Below, piece by piece: positions 45,221 to 58,261 of a stretch of 64,000 nucleotides of DNA (position 1 is the stretch's first letter; every line of letters starts with the position of its first letter). The translations under genes and the position numbers were made by a program. Source of the DNA: Cordia subcordata (taxonomy: Eukaryota > Streptophyta > Magnoliopsida > Boraginales > Cordiaceae). The stretch spans positions 1,364,001 through 1,428,000 of the forward strand of contig JAPTOF010000011.1 in NCBI GenBank assembly GCA_028554755.1, written 5' to 3'. The notes below the pieces were generated by a model, which saw only the letters and a list, made by a program, of their open reading frames with translations, ran no database searches and had not been told where the DNA came from.

Positions 45221-48038
45221 CAAGATGAGTGACCCCGGAGCTTTCACCATTCCTTACAAGATCCATGAGACTCAAATTGATCATGCCTTGCTAGATTTAG
45301 GGTTTGGTGTGAACTCACTCCCTATTCTGTCCATTAACAGCTAGGTTTATGTGAGTTGTCTCTTACACATGTCACTCTTCAGCTAGTTGATAGGTTCGAC
45401 CATAGACTTAGAGGTGTGGTAGAGGATGTTATGGTCTAGATAGATGAATTTGTGTACCCTATTGACTTTATAGTATTAGATATGGATTCGGGTCACGATT
45501 CTAGGCATTCCACCCCCGTTCTATTATGTTGCCCCTTCTTTGCTATTGCAGATGCCATTATTCATTGTAGGTCGAGGTTATTAGAGATGAAATTCAAGAA
45601 TTTGAGGTCAACTATGAAGGTTGCTGGGGCGGTGAATAGGGCTAGTATAGGAGGAGAAGAGAATGGAGAAGAGTGCTTTAGAGTGGATTTTAGTGATTCT
45701 TGTGTCGAGGATTTTGTAGAAAAAACTATGACTGATAGAGAAGATTTGAGGAAATTTGAGGAAATGTTGTCTAACTTTGATTTGGAGACCTTAGAGAGGA
45801 AATGTGTAGCTTCTACTTCTTTAGTTGAGGATTCTTTGATTGATAAGTCACTTGAGGTTTTTCTTTCTCATCTTGATTCTAGTGATGTCCCAGTGATGTT
45901 GTTGAGGTTGAGTCCTCCTTGGTTGAGCCTAGCCCATCTTTAGAGCTCAAACCCCTTCTCGAGCATTTAAAGTATGCTTTCCTAGGCCCTAGTGAGACTT
46001 TTCTAGTTATCATAGATTTCAATCTTTCTAGAGAGCATGAGGAGTGTCTCTTAGAGGTTCTTAGGAAACATAGCAAGGCTATAGGGTGGAAAATTGATGA
46101 TTTGAGAGGTATAGATCCTTTGGTTTGCATTCATCCTATTCACCTTGAGAATGGAGTTGTTCCTTCTAGGGAGATGCAAAGGAGGCTAGACCCATATATG
46201 ACTGAACTAGTTAAGAAAGAGATCATTAAGCTTTTAAATATAGGTATTATTTATCCAATCTTCGATAGTGAGTGGGTTAGCCTGATCAAAGTTTTCCCTA
46301 AGAAGTTTAGAATCACGGTTATAGAGAAGGAGAGAGGAGAGTTTTTCCTTACGCATACTCCCTCAGGTTGGAGAGTTTGCATTAACTACATGAAACTCAA
46401 GTCTAAAACTAGGAAAGATCATTTCCTGTTGCCTTTTCTAGATAAGATTTTAGATAGAGTAGCTAGGCATAACTACTATTGCTTTCTAGATGGCTATTCT
46501 AGGTATAATCAGATCCTTGTGTTTCCCCGAGGAATAGGAGAAGGCTACCTTTACTTGTCCCTATGGCACTTTTACTTGTAGGAGAATGCCTTTCGGTCTA
46601 TGTAATGCCCTAACGACTTTCCAGAGGTGTATGATGGCCACTTTTAGTGACATGATTGAGAGGTATTTAGAGATATTTGTGGATGATTTCTCAATCTTTG
46701 GTGATAGTTTTGATGAGTGTTTGAGTCACATCTCTTTTGTCTTAGATCGTTGTGTGAAAAGAACTTAGTGTTGAGTTGGGAGAAATCCCATTTCATGGTA
46801 TAACAAGGGGTAGTTTGGGGTCATACAGTCTCATCTAGTGGCATTCAAGTTGACCTGGCTAAGGTAGAATTGATAGAGAAGTTGCCTGTCCCTAAGTGTG
46901 TTAAGGATGTTAGATCTTTTCTAGGGCATGCAGGATTCTACCGTAGGTTCATTAAGGATTTTAGCCATATAACGTGTCCCTTGTCTAGGCTCTTACCACA
47001 AGATGTCTCATTTGAATTTGATGATGAGTGTGCTAGAGCTTTTAGTAATCTTAAATCCTTATTGTCTACATCCTTGATCATCTAGCCACCTGACTGCAAT
47101 CTCCTATTGGAGGTTATGTGTAATGCATCCATTTATGCGATAGGAGCTATTTTAGGTCAACAGAAAGACAAGTTGCCCCATGTAGTGTATTATGCTAGTA
47201 AGACTCTTGATGCCCAAAAGAACTATACATAAAAAAAAAGCTTCTAATAGTTGTCTTCTCTCTCGACAAGTTGAGGTTATACATTCTAGGGTCCAAAGTG
47301 ATTATCTACACCAATCATATGGCATTGAGGTATTTGTTAGCTAAGAAAGAATCTAAGCCTCGCTTGATTAGGTGGATGCTCCTTCTTCAAGAATTTGATG
47401 TCGAAATCTGGGATAAAGTGGATCACCTTTCCCGTCTTATTAGTGAGTCTTCGAGTGATCCATCTCCTTTTCATGATTCATTTCTCGACGAGCAATTGTT
47501 TGCTGTCTCTCATCACACACCATGGTTTGCTCGCATTGTAAATTATCTTTCCATAGGGCGTTTTCCCTCTCATTGGGAAAAGAGAGAGAGAGAGATAGAT
47601 TTCTAGCACAAGTGAGACATTTCTTTTGGGAGAATCTCTATCTTTTCAAAGTATGCGTAGATCATGTGATTCGTAGGTGTGTATCCGATAATGAGTTCGA
47701 GAGCGTGTTGAGAAAGTGTCACTATGAGGGGTGTGGAGGTCATTTTAGTGGAAAGAAGACTGCCGTGAAGGTCTTGCAATGTGGATTCTTTTGGCCCCCT
47801 CTCTTTAGGGATGTCCAAGAGTTCTGCAAAAAGTGTGTTAAATGTCAATGATCCGGGTCCATCTCTAGCAGAAACATGATGCCTTTATCCTTTATTCTTC
47901 CATGTGAGTTATTTAATATTTAGGGTATAGATTTAATGGGTCCATTTCCACCTTTCTTTGGGTACAGTACATTTTAGTTGTCGATGACTATGTGTCCAAA
48001 TGGGTAGAGGCTATTCCTACACACACTAAGACTATAGG
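45221..48038 (+). pseudogene. Element B pol: protease, RT, RNase H and integrase N-terminus
   Basis: Protease (45225-45560) has DLGF where D-L-G-A/S is expected. RT (about 46030-46830) runs through KAIGWKIDDLRGI, YYCFLDGYS and MPFGLCN, with its catalytic FVDD intact at 46676-46687 but a frameshift near 46582. RNase H (47090-47440) has lost three catalytic acids: Asp-to-Asn in MCNAS, Glu-to-Lys in YT-stop-KKK, Asp-to-Asn in IYTNH. Integrase starts with its HHCC zinc finger (HYEGCGGHF ... CKKCVKC, about 47720-47850) and the first Asp of the core (GIDLMGPFP). It breaks off at the ATAGG duplication of the solo LTR and resumes at 49918. Confidence 0.8.
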
Positions 48039-49917
48039 TGTAGGATCAATAATATTACATGCGATCTATCCTGGTCCATATTTTCAAAAATACTACCAAG
48101 AAAACATGCTAGGAAAATAAAATAACCACATAACACACACAAGAACATACTTAAGAACATATAGAATATAACTAGTATTTGCAAAATATGTAAAGCTAAC
48201 CTCTTGAAGCGTGGGCCCTTTGATGAAGCTAAAACCATCAAGAGCTTTGTTCCTACTCACGAACAAGGCCACAAAAATTTTTTTTATTATAAGGGTGTTG
48301 CAATATGCAACTCCATAGTCTTCTTCTCTATAGTTAAAGAGACTTTCCTTGAGAGAATAGCCTCTTGTGTAGGAAGAAGCAAAGTAATATGCTCTTAAAA
48401 ATCTAGAGCAAAAAACCACACAATAAATGTGTACTATATGTTGTGGTATTCTCTTGCCAAAATGGAAGAGATCAACTACAAAATTTTTTGGATGCTAGAA
48501 ATGGTTTAAGGTCTTGCCTATTTATAGAAAAAGTTTGGCACCTAAACCTTGTAAACTTTCCATGTGGGAAACTTTTTCCTAGTAGTAAATGTTTGCCAGA
48601 TGTCATGGAAGTTACTTGTACAATTTGAATTATTCGTGTAGTAACTTTCTAGCACATGGCTTGGAAGATTGGGCCAAGACCACAATCCAAGCCCAACACA
48701 TAGTCTATAATCAATGTGGAGGCCCAAGCCCAATAAGAAGCCATCCAAGCCCAATTAGGTTATTTTGGACTTTAAAGAAAGCCCAAACCCAATTCCAAGC
48801 TTTGGCCCAATAAGGCTATTACCACAATATGGAATTTACTCTTTTAAGATTACTCTCTCAAAGTCATTTCAACTAGGGAAGGGACTAAGAAGACACAATT
48901 AACCTTGGTTTCCAAAAATAATAAAAAATGTCCTTGCCCGATTTACGCGACATAATAATTATTTTTAACTTCGATATATTCCACTAAGATCAAAGTTGCA
49001 CTCCAAGAATAATTACTATTACCCAAAAGCTTATCATAAAAGCATGTGAACTTTGTCTTTGACCTACTAAATAACTGATCATAATGCCCCTCTATGTATA
49101 CCGACAACTAAGACTGGTCCTTTGGCCTGTGTACTATCACCTCCTTAGCTGAATCTTTTTTTTTAGGTCTTTTGTCCTATTTCCAATCATCTTTGGTCAT
49201 GGAATCTCTTGATCTCGGGAGAAACCCTCAAGCCATATGACCGATACACCCATAAAGGTAGTATCACTAGATCTAGAATCAGATAACAAATATGGACAAT
49301 CCAAAAGGGGGCACATAGATTCCATAGTGCATATACTTGTTCCAATTAACTAGAACTTGGCACTCAATGCACAAGGCTGTTGATCTTAATAAAGTAAGAT
49401 CTCACCCATAGTGGACCAAAGTACCAAACCCTAACTTCATTAGTTCATCCACATTTGCTCTAGATTAAGAGTAATGATCATTTACTAGTAGTGAGTATCT
49501 TGTTTTCTTTCTTTGATGAAACGTCTCTAGAAAACATACTCACAAAGGTCTGTCAAATACGTGACACACATACTATTGAGACAAATTTGGAAAGTCCTCT
49601 AATGAACGAGGTAGATCACCTTTAACGAGGAGACTTGCTCAATATAACCTTATCCTGGTAGACTGCCCAACACTACCATTTGGTTACGGACTTAATTTAT
49701 GACGTGACTAAATCTAGACTTGGACCTACTATGTGTCCAGCCTCGCTGCGCACCCAAGTCATTAGTTCACGTCAAGGGAACTTTATACATACATCAACAA
49801 AACATACTAGAAATAATATGTAATGAACTTTTAATGTCATTTAACAAAATGATTATACATTGTTTAACATCCAAAATGTTATATACAAGTGAGCTTTAGG
49901 GCATACTGATCCTAACA
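48039..49917 (-). mobile_element. Solo LTR (1879 bp), probable Ty1/Copia, inside the element B integrase
   Basis: ATAGG is duplicated at 48034-48038 and 49918-49922. The ends are short inverted repeats (TGTAGGATCA and TGATCCTAACA). A TATA box readable on the minus strand (CTATAAATAGGC, about 48513-48524) gives the orientation. There is no interior, so it is a solo LTR. A diverged plus-strand fragment of the same family is at 2545-3115. Confidence 0.8.
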
Positions 49918-50694
49918 ATAGGGTTGATGAAATTCATTAAGGAGAATATTCTCTAGATTTAGAGTCCTTAGGGTCTTGATTAGTGATAGAGGTTGGCATT
50001 TTCACTATAGGACTTTACAGGCCTTGTTAAGGAGATATTCAGTTACCCATAAGGTTGCTACTTCTTACGATTTGCAAACTAGTGGACAAGTAGAGGTGTC
50101 CAATAGGGAGATTAAGCACATTTTAGAGAAGACAGTTAGGCCCGATAGGAGAGATTGGTCTATTAGGTTGAATGATGCTTTGTAGGTCTACCGTACCACT
50201 TTTAAGACTCCCATTGGTTTGTCTCCGTATAGATTGGTTTATGGGAAAGCTTGTCACTTGCCAATAGAACTTGAGCATGGGGCTTATTGGGCCATCAAGG
50301 CTTTAAACTTTGATTTGGCAAGAGCGGGTGAGAAAAGGAAGCTAGACCTGGTGGAGTTGAAGGAGCTTAAATTTGAGGCGTATGAGAACGTCAAGCTTTA
50401 TATGGATAAGATGAAGAGATTGCATCATAAACACATTTTTAAGAAATCATTCTCTACCTCCAATAAAGTTCAATTGTTTAACTCATGTTTGAAGCTTTTT
50501 CCAAGTAAGCTCAAGTCAAGATAGGATGTCCCATATGAAGTTTTGATTGCATACCCTTCTGAAGCGGTCAAGATTAAGAATTTGAAGGATGGCCAATAGA
50601 TGACAGTGAAAGAGCAACGCCTGAAGCATGCATATGATTTGAGCATGGCTTGTGTGGAGGTTTTAATGCTTCAAGACCCCATTTATAGAGGTTG
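49918..50694 (+). pseudogene. Element B integrase, core and C-terminus after the solo LTR
   Basis: It resumes the catalytic core. The second-Asp region reads ISDRGWHF (49976 onward), followed by the [12 protein letters not shown] region with the catalytic Glu. The end reads [25 protein letters not shown] and [11 protein letters not shown], then a stop. These are standard C-terminal landmarks of Athila-type integrases. Internal stops are near 50185 and 50524. Confidence 0.75.
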
Positions 50695-52100
50695 AAGAAA
50701 AAAAGATGATCGCTTGGTTGACAGCGTAGTGGTTAGCGCTACTAGGAGGCAACCTAAGTTAAATTTTGCAATTTTGCACTTGTTCATTTTCTGTTCTTTT
50801 ATTTTCTTTCTTTTTCTTTCACCTGCAACAAAGTGTTGAATCCCGATCCTTTGTCCCATAAGATGCACCATTGCTTATTATTGCACATGCCAATGCAAGC
50901 TTGCATAGGCAATGCTACAACCTTGTTTCCTTTATGAGTATTTGTCCTTTATGAGTGTTTGTGGATTGTGAGTCATATGGTTAATAGTTTGGTGATCTAT
51001 CATTGACATGGAGAGCTGTGAAGACAATATAAGGTTGTATCTATCCTTTATCCACTTTTTCGCCATGTTTCTACACTATTCCCACTACCCTTGTTTTGTT
51101 ATGTGATTTGCTTGTTTATGTGCTATTTGCTTGATGATAAGCAAAGTTTAGATTTGGGGGTGTGGGGGTTTAGTCTTATTGTTTTATGCTTTCTTAAGGT
51201 AGATTGCATTATTTGGTTAAAAATGGTGAAAATTTTTAAATTTTTTTCAATTTTGATGCATATAGAGTTGTTTATTTCTTGGTTGATCATGGTGTTGGCC
51301 ATTGTGATTGACTCAATTAATTGTTGAATACGAGAAGAATTGTGGGAAAGTGAATAGAGTGGATTGAAAAACAGTTCTTAGAGGGGATGCCCTTGAAAGT
51401 TATAGGGAATGAAGACCATTAAGAATTCTCCTTGTAACCACCCTATGACTTGGTAGGAAAAAGTGAAGAAAAAGGGTTATTGATGTGAGTGCCCTTTCCT
51501 TGATTGATTCTCTTTGATGTGCCTTAGTCTTTCTTTTTCTTTTCTTCTTGTTATGCAATACTAAGTATAAAAAATCCAAAAAAATTCAAAAAGGCAAAAA
51601 CAGTGCAAAAAGATGAAAAATTGAAAAAAAATGAGAAAAGAGAAAAAAGGCCAAAGGCACTAAAAAGTTTTGTGAATAAGTGTATAAGTGACATAATGTC
51701 AACTTAGCACAAGCTATCCTCTTTGTATAAATATGAATAAGGCTTTTATAAGCCATTATATTTGTATATTCTCTCATTTTGTCTTTGAGGCTTTGTGCAT
51801 GTTGGGAAGGCCATGATTAATTGAGGGGGCACAAATATCATCAACCAGTATGTGTGAGTTAGAATCCTAGGTATGTGGGGGTGTGGCTACTTGGGAAATT
51901 CCCATGAGGTTTGAGGCCCTTGATGAGTAGAGGGAGGATCCAAAGAGACTTGGGGATCTCTCCATGATAAGAATGCCCTTGCATGCTTCTCAAATTCACC
52001 TTGATAGCGAAAATCCTTAGGTAACCTTTTGCAACAACTTTGGAAATAAGCTTAAGAATGGGCTTGCTTGGAGGCAAGCAAGGAGAAAGTTTGGGGGTAT
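50695..52100 (+). other. Element B 3' noncoding domain with two polypurine tracts
   Basis: GCGCTACTAGGAGGCAACC (about 50735-50753) marks the end of pol. The internal purine tract is at 51135-51163 (ending TTTGGGGGTGT), the A-rich run at about 51565-51665, and the terminal polypurine tract at 52071-52100, directly before the 3' LTR. The order and spacing are as in A1 and A2. No envelope-like ORF was seen, although some Athila elements have one here. Confidence 0.7.
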
Positions 52101-52546
52101 TGATGTGTTGTTTTTCTATGTGTGTTTCCGTTGTTATTTGCCTATGCTTAAGAGGTGTTTTGAGCTTTAAGAGATGCATTAGTGTAATACATATACTAGA
52201 GTTAGGTTTAAGCATAAGAAAATGTACATAGTTAAGTTTAAAGACAAACGCTACACTAATGCATGCTTATTTCTCGTGTTTGGTGAAGTTAGGTCAAAAG
52301 CTCGAGACTTGAATTGATGTCGGAGTCAAGCTTGAGGTGTTCAAGATACGGGAGAAGCATGAAAAGAGCTTTTGGGGGCAACCAGGAGAAGAAAAGGGCA
52401 ACCAGAGCGAAATGGACGTAATGCGAGAAAATCGGCCAAGCTTTTGACTTGGTTAGTCGACCCCTCTACTAGGGTTAGCCGACTAGCCTAGGCGGCCGAC
52501 CAAAATAGAGAGCAACCCCTTTGGGTTGGTTGACCTTAAGGCTAGG
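52101..52546 (+). repeat. Element B 3' LTR, first part
   Basis: Begins TGATGTGTTG right after the polypurine tract and matches the 5' LTR to CTTAAGGCTAGG. It is interrupted by element C at the CTAGG duplication (52542-52546). Confidence 0.8.
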
Positions 52547-54507
52547 TGGTATGTTGTGTTTTTGTGTGTGTTTGAATTGTTATTTGTCTATATTTTGGAG
52601 GTGTATCGAACTTAATAGTTGCATTAATGTAGTACTTGTGCTAGGTATAGGCTTAAGTGTATACAACTGTACATAGTTGAGTTTAAAAGGTAAATGCTAC
52701 ATTAATGGCTTGTTTTGAATGTTGTAGGTGAGATTGAGGATTGTTTGAAGATCAACGAAGATGGAGATGATTTGAGCAAGGATTGGAAGCATAATTGAAG
52801 ATGAAAAGTGGAAGAAAATCAAGTTTTGAGGCTTCCAGACAAAGTTCAAGACAAATGGAAGCAAAATGGAGCTAAAACGAAACCAAAAGAGAGCAAAGAG
52901 ACACTACTAAAACACTGGCTTCAAAGTACCAGTGTACCGGCTCACTATTCCGCCAAAAACAGAAAGCATACTTCTACTACCGGAATAGAAGGCCTTTGGT
53001 ACCGGTACACCAGTTCACTATTCTGCCAAAGACAGAAAGCAAGCTTCTACAACCAAAATAGAGACCCCTTGGTACCGGTGTAATGTTAAAGTGTTCTGGT
53101 AGTCGCAGAATTTAGCTATATAAGCCCGCTTTTGGTCATTTTGTAAGGAAGGAAGCCATATTCTTTCACACCCATCTCCAAAACCGTAATTCCTCTTTCA
53201 CCAACCTCTAGCACACACACACTTATACACTTTTCACTTAGTCTTAAGTTTATTTGAAGAGATTCAAACACTTGGAACAAAGGCTACTCAAGGATTTTGT
53301 ACAAGAATTGCTAGGATGGAAAGGGAGTTTTCTATTCTATGTTTCATCCTCTATTTTATTATGTTTGAGTAGTTTGTTTAGGGTGATGACATTTATGTAA
53401 TGGGTTGATTCTTTACTTCTATATTATGGGATTCAATGGCTTAATGTATATACATATGCTATGTTCTTCTTGTTTCAATGGCTATTGCTCAATACATGTA
53501 TTGGTGTTTGATAATATGCCTATGAGAGTTGCATATGTATAAATTGAAGTCTATTTGCTACTAAACACCTCTAGTCCATTCTATAATCATGTCTATGTGT
53601 TTATGTATGGATCTTATGAAGTGGGTAATGCCTATATTCATGTCCATGTGTATGTTTGCATGCCTAGTAGTAAATATGACCTCAATATTACATGCATGTT
53701 GGTTCAAAAGTGCTTTTAATGGTGTAATTTGAGCATGGCGATGTTTGGTAGTCGAATAGGTCCCTTTATTCACGAACACCTTGGCTTAGAACATGTATGA
53801 ATGCATTAATAGGTCAAATCCCGCTATTGTGACCCTTGAATGATGAAGCATAATTAAAGGCTAGTCTAAATCTTGCCTCTTTTGGCTTTAAATCGAGCCA
53901 ATAAGTTTTCGGGTAGATTTAGTCGACTCTAGCAACACTAGGTCTTGGCTTTAAATCTAGCCAATGATTTCGGTACTAGGGTAAGTTTGTTCTAGGTCAC
54001 CTAGGAAGCTAGTTAGTCACTCTTAAGGCCCTAGGTCATAAGTACCACGCCGTAGCTCTAGGAGATGTCGCTTAGGGACGGACTCGCACCGAGTCCTAAG
54101 GGGAAATTAAGATATTAACTAAGCAACCTAGTGAAAGAGCAATTAATGATTGAGCCATTCCATGCAATCCCATAGTATTGGAGTCTAAGATCACCCATTA
54201 GCAAGTAGATGTCACCCTAATCCTTTCCATTTGTTAGTTTTCTCTAGATACCTTGTCTCCATATTTCCCATTCCCATAGTGTAGTTTTATTTACCTTAGT
54301 TAGAGCTCCCATTCAAAATCCAAAACAAAAAAAATCCCAAAATTAGATTGTCTAGGTTTCTTCTTAGGCATACTCTAGAACACACACGTAGAATCCATCC
54401 CACAACATAGCCTCCCTGTGGTTCGACACCTATTCTTGCACACACTTTACTGCATCGATTCGTGTGCTTACAGGTCTTTACAGCTTGCACTTGAGAGACA
54501 ACTATCA
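52547..54507 (+). repeat. Element C 5' LTR (type C, 1961 bp)
   Basis: TGGTATGTTGTG to AACTATCA. A tandem pair of about 73-bp repeats (from about 52926 and 52999, each ending near GGTACCGGT) sits upstream of the TATA box CTATATAAGC (53113). Most of the region aligning with the partial 3' LTR is nearly identical: 53400-53770 versus 58430-58800 shows very few differences. Confidence 0.8.
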
Positions 54508-54513
54508 AGTTCT

Positions 54514-54531
54514 TGGCACCGTTGCCGAGGA
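54514..54531 (+). other. Element C primer-binding site (tRNA-Asp)
   Basis: TGGCACCGTTGCCGAGGAGG begins six bases after the LTR. It is the best preserved of the four primer sites after the one at 12904. Confidence 0.75.
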
Positions 54532-54785
54532 GGCACAGTGGTTTGCATCCTTTGTTTGTGTTCTAGTAGTTGCTTTTCTTATTTTCTTGCTTTTCCTTTA
54601 TAGTTTGTTTAGTTTTTGCTTATCTTGTTTATTGTTTATATTATCTTGCTTTGATCCTTGTTTATTTATTTCAGCTTTTGTCTTTGTTTTTAGTAGACTT
54701 TCTAGGATTGAGGTTTATTTGCTGTAGTTTTAGGAATATTGAAGTTTTCGGGGGTTGAAGTGGTCGGAGTTAGCATAGTTTATGC

Positions 54786-56280
54786 ATGCTTGGTAAGAGA
54801 TCCCTTAAAAATCCCTTAGTTCTTCTTAATCCCGAACCTGATAGAATAGCAAGACATTTTTGGAATTTAGGAGATCTTGTTGAGGAGATGGCCGATCCCA
54901 ATCATTCTCCTAATCCTTCCAATCCCCCAATGAATCCCATTCCACCACACGATCACCTTGGGCATCAAGCCCAAGATCAATTTAGGTGAGAGCCCCGTAG
55001 ATCGGACCCACCTATAGATGAGGAACTCACTCTTTAGCAATTCTTTCTCCTAAAAGCCTTTGAGCCTAATTTGGCTATTCAAATTCTGGGTTCGGGGGAG
55101 ACGAACTTCGAGATTAAGCTTAATTTGTTGGCCATGCTTCCTTCCTTCTATGAGAGAAGCAATGAGAGTCCTCTAAATCATATCACTAATTTTGTTGAGA
55201 TAAGTTCCACTCTTCATGTCCCCAATGTCTCCCAAGAGGTCATACGTCTAAGATTGTTTCCTTTCTCTCTTAAGGACAAGGCTAGGACTTGGTTGCATTC
55301 CTTACCTAATGGTTGCATTACTAAATGGGTTGAGCTTCAATTTAAGTTCTTTCAAAAATTTTATCCCATGGCCAAGACGGCTGACCTTAGGACCACTATT
55401 ATGACTTTCTCCCAACATGATCTAGAATCCTTTCATGAGGCTTGGGAGAGGTTCAAGGATCTTCTTAGACAATGTCCACACCACGGGTATGGCAATCATG
55501 ACCTAACGCAATACTTCTTTTGAGGCTTAAATGAACAAATTAGGATGATGGTCAATGCCACCTCCGGTGGTGGCTTCTATCTTTTGAGACTGACTGAGGC
55601 ATGGGAGAAAATAGAAATGATGGCTAAAAATTCTTTTCAAAATTTTTCCATGGAAAGGTTTAGTCGGGGAGGTAATAAGAGAAGTGTTAGTGAGGTTGGA
55701 GTTTCTTTAGATTTACCCGCTAAGGTTGAGGCTTTGACAAATAAGTTAGATCAATTCATCTCATTATCTCTTTCATCTCATGGTCATAAGCATAGTTTCA
55801 TAGGTTCTTCCTCCACCCCTTTAGTTGTTGAAGTTTGTGCATTGTGTTCCGAGTCATCTCATGAGACTATAGCTTACCCTTTAGCATCTCAATTTCCTGA
55901 ATTCATGAAAGAGTAAGTGTGTACCCCACAAGATTACTCTCGTGAGTACAACCCATACTTGAACACATACAATCCGAGTTAGAGGGACAACCCAAAATTT
56001 TCTTGGAGACAAGGCCAGCATAAGTCTAGTGCACATCCTCAGGTTCCACCTCAGCAGCGACCCCGTCCTCAATATTTCCCGGGCTTCTATCATCTTAATC
56101 AGCCCTGTCTCACTAGTGCTCCTTAATCTCAGGCTTTACCAGCTCCCTCTAGTAGCCAACCTCCTAGTAATGACATGATGAAATAATGCAGTTCATTCAA
56201 AACCAGCAACAAGAACTGATAGAAAATAGGCAGCAAATGGCGAGGTTTGATGCACAGTTAGGGTAGATTGCTAGTCACTT
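54786..56280 (+). pseudogene. Element C gag
   Basis: Better preserved than in B. A 150-codon stretch (55071-55523) covers the gag domain (LRLFPFSLKDKARTWLHSLP, ESFHEAWERFKDLLRQCPHH). It is followed by a stop and then 55545-55916 (GGGFYLLRLTEAWEKIE). The zinc knuckle there reads CALCSESSHETIAY, so the last Cys is Tyr (TGC to TAC). Stops lie near 54989, 55037, 55521 and 55914. Confidence 0.75.
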
Positions 56281-56415
56281 GAGTGTTAGAGACCCCGGGA
56301 AATTACCTTCTCAACCGGAGGTAAACCCTAGAGTCCAGTCCTATTCCTTCACTGATACCACTTATCCCCCTCAGGCCCAGGCTAGGCTGTCACCACTCTA
56401 AGGAGCGGTAGGGTA

Positions 56416-58257
56416 GTGGATAATAGGGTAAGAGTCGACTTTGCAGTGCCTGCACCTAGTAGTCCTTCTGAGTCTAGAGTACCATATAATAGCCCTGTTG
56501 AGGAAAATTCTAGAGAGGGTCCTGTTGAGAAAGATGAGCCCATTAGAGACCATGGAGAGGATAGTACTTCCCACCCACATCGAGAGGAAAAGGAGCCCAT
56601 TGATGATTCCCAAGTGTCTAAAGGTGTTGAGCCTAGAGTTCCCTTTCCATCCACCTTAAAGAGGCCTACACCTAGTGAGGATTCTAGGTTTTTCAAGGTT
56701 TTAGAGCATCTTAAGGACCTTAAGGTTAATCTTCCTTTGATAGATTCGATCCTTTCCATCCCCTCTTATTCTAAGTTCTTTAAGGATCTTTGTACAAGGA
56801 AACATAGGTCATCGAACATTCCTAAGAAGGTAAGGCTTACGGAGAAGGTGAATAGTATTTGTACTTCGGGCCTTCCGCCCAAGATGAGTGACCCCGGAGC
56901 CTTCACTATTCCTTATAGGATCCATGAGACCCAGATTGATCACGCCTTGTCAGATTTAGGATCTAGTGTGAATCTCATTCCCTACTCTGCCTATCAGCAG
57001 CTAGGTCTAGGTGAGTTGTTTCATACATATATTACTCTTCAGCTAGCTGATAGGTCCGAGCGTAGACCTAGGGGTGTGATAAAGGATGGTAGATGAGTTT
57101 GTGTACCCTGTTGACTTCATAGTGTTAGATATTGATTTGGGACATGACTCTAGACATTCTACACCCATTCTTCTAGGTCGCCCCTTCCTTGCCACCACAG
57201 ATGCCATTATCTATTGCAGGTCGGGGTTATTAGAGATGAAATTTGGGAATTTAAGGTCCACCATGAAGGTTACTGAGGTGGTGAATAGGGCTAGTATAGG
57301 AGGAGAGGATGGAGAAGAGTGCTTTAGAGTTGAAGTGATTGATTCTTGTGTTGAGGACCTTGTAGAGAAGACCATGACCGAGGGAGAAAAATTGAGGAAA
57401 TTTGAGGAATTGTTGACTAGCTTTGATTTAGACACCTTAGAGCGGAAGTGTATAGCCTCTACTTCCATAGTTGAGAGTTCTTTGATTGATAAGTCACTTG
57501 AGGTTAGTCCTTCTAATCTTAACTCTAGTGATGTTACCATTGATGATGTTAAAGTTGAGTCCCCCTTGGTTGAGACTAGTCCTTCTTTAGAGCTCAAACC
57601 GCTTCCTGATCATTTAAACTATGCATTCCTAGGCCCTAGTAAGACCCTTCTAGTCATTATAGCTTCCGATCTTTCTAGTGAGCATGAGAACGTCTCTTCG
57701 AGGTTCTTAGGAAACATAGGAAGACTATAGGGTGGAAAATTGATGATTTGAGAGGTATTGACCCTTCGGTTTGTATGCATCGTATTCACCTTGAGGATGG
57801 AGCCATTCCTTCTAGGGAGATGCAAGGAGGCTTAACCCACACATGAGTGAAGTGGTTAAGAAACAGATCATTAAGCTTTTAGATGCAGGCATCATTTATC
57901 CGATCTCCAATAGTGAGTGGGTTAGCCCGGTTCAAGTCGTCCCTAAGAAGTCCGAGATCACGGTTGTGGAAAATGAGAGAGAAGAGCTTATCCTTACACG
58001 TACTCCTATGGGTTTGAGAGTTTGTATTGATTATAGAAAGCTTAACTCCAAAACTAGGAAAGATCATTTCCCATTACCTTTTCTAGATTAGATCTTAGAT
58101 AGGGTAGCTGGGCATAGATACTATTGTTTTCTAGATGGCTATTCGAGTTATAATCAGATCCCCGTGTTTCCCGAGAACTAGGAAAAACCACCTTTACTTG
58201 TCCTTATGGCACTTTTGCCTATAGGAGGATGCCCTTCGGTCTATGTAATGCCCCAGT
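56416..58257 (+). pseudogene. Element C pol: protease and truncated RT
   Basis: A 226-codon open stretch (56416-57096) ends in the aspartic protease, with DLGSSVN (from 56953) as the active site. A frame change at about 57090 leads to the rest of protease (LGRPFLATTDAII) and a linker (57086-57730). RT then begins (57843-58091: VVKKQIIKLLDAGIIYPIS, VCIDYRKLNSKTRKDHFPLP). Stops follow, and the sequence breaks at about 58257 inside the conserved MPFGLCN region. The catalytic YXDD region, RNase H and integrase are gone. Confidence 0.75.
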
Positions 58258-58261
58258 GACA

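Noticed and set aside
50695..52100. Search for an envelope-like gene of Athila elements
   Set aside because: No long frame, signal peptide or transmembrane pattern was found. The region is the conserved noncoding domain.
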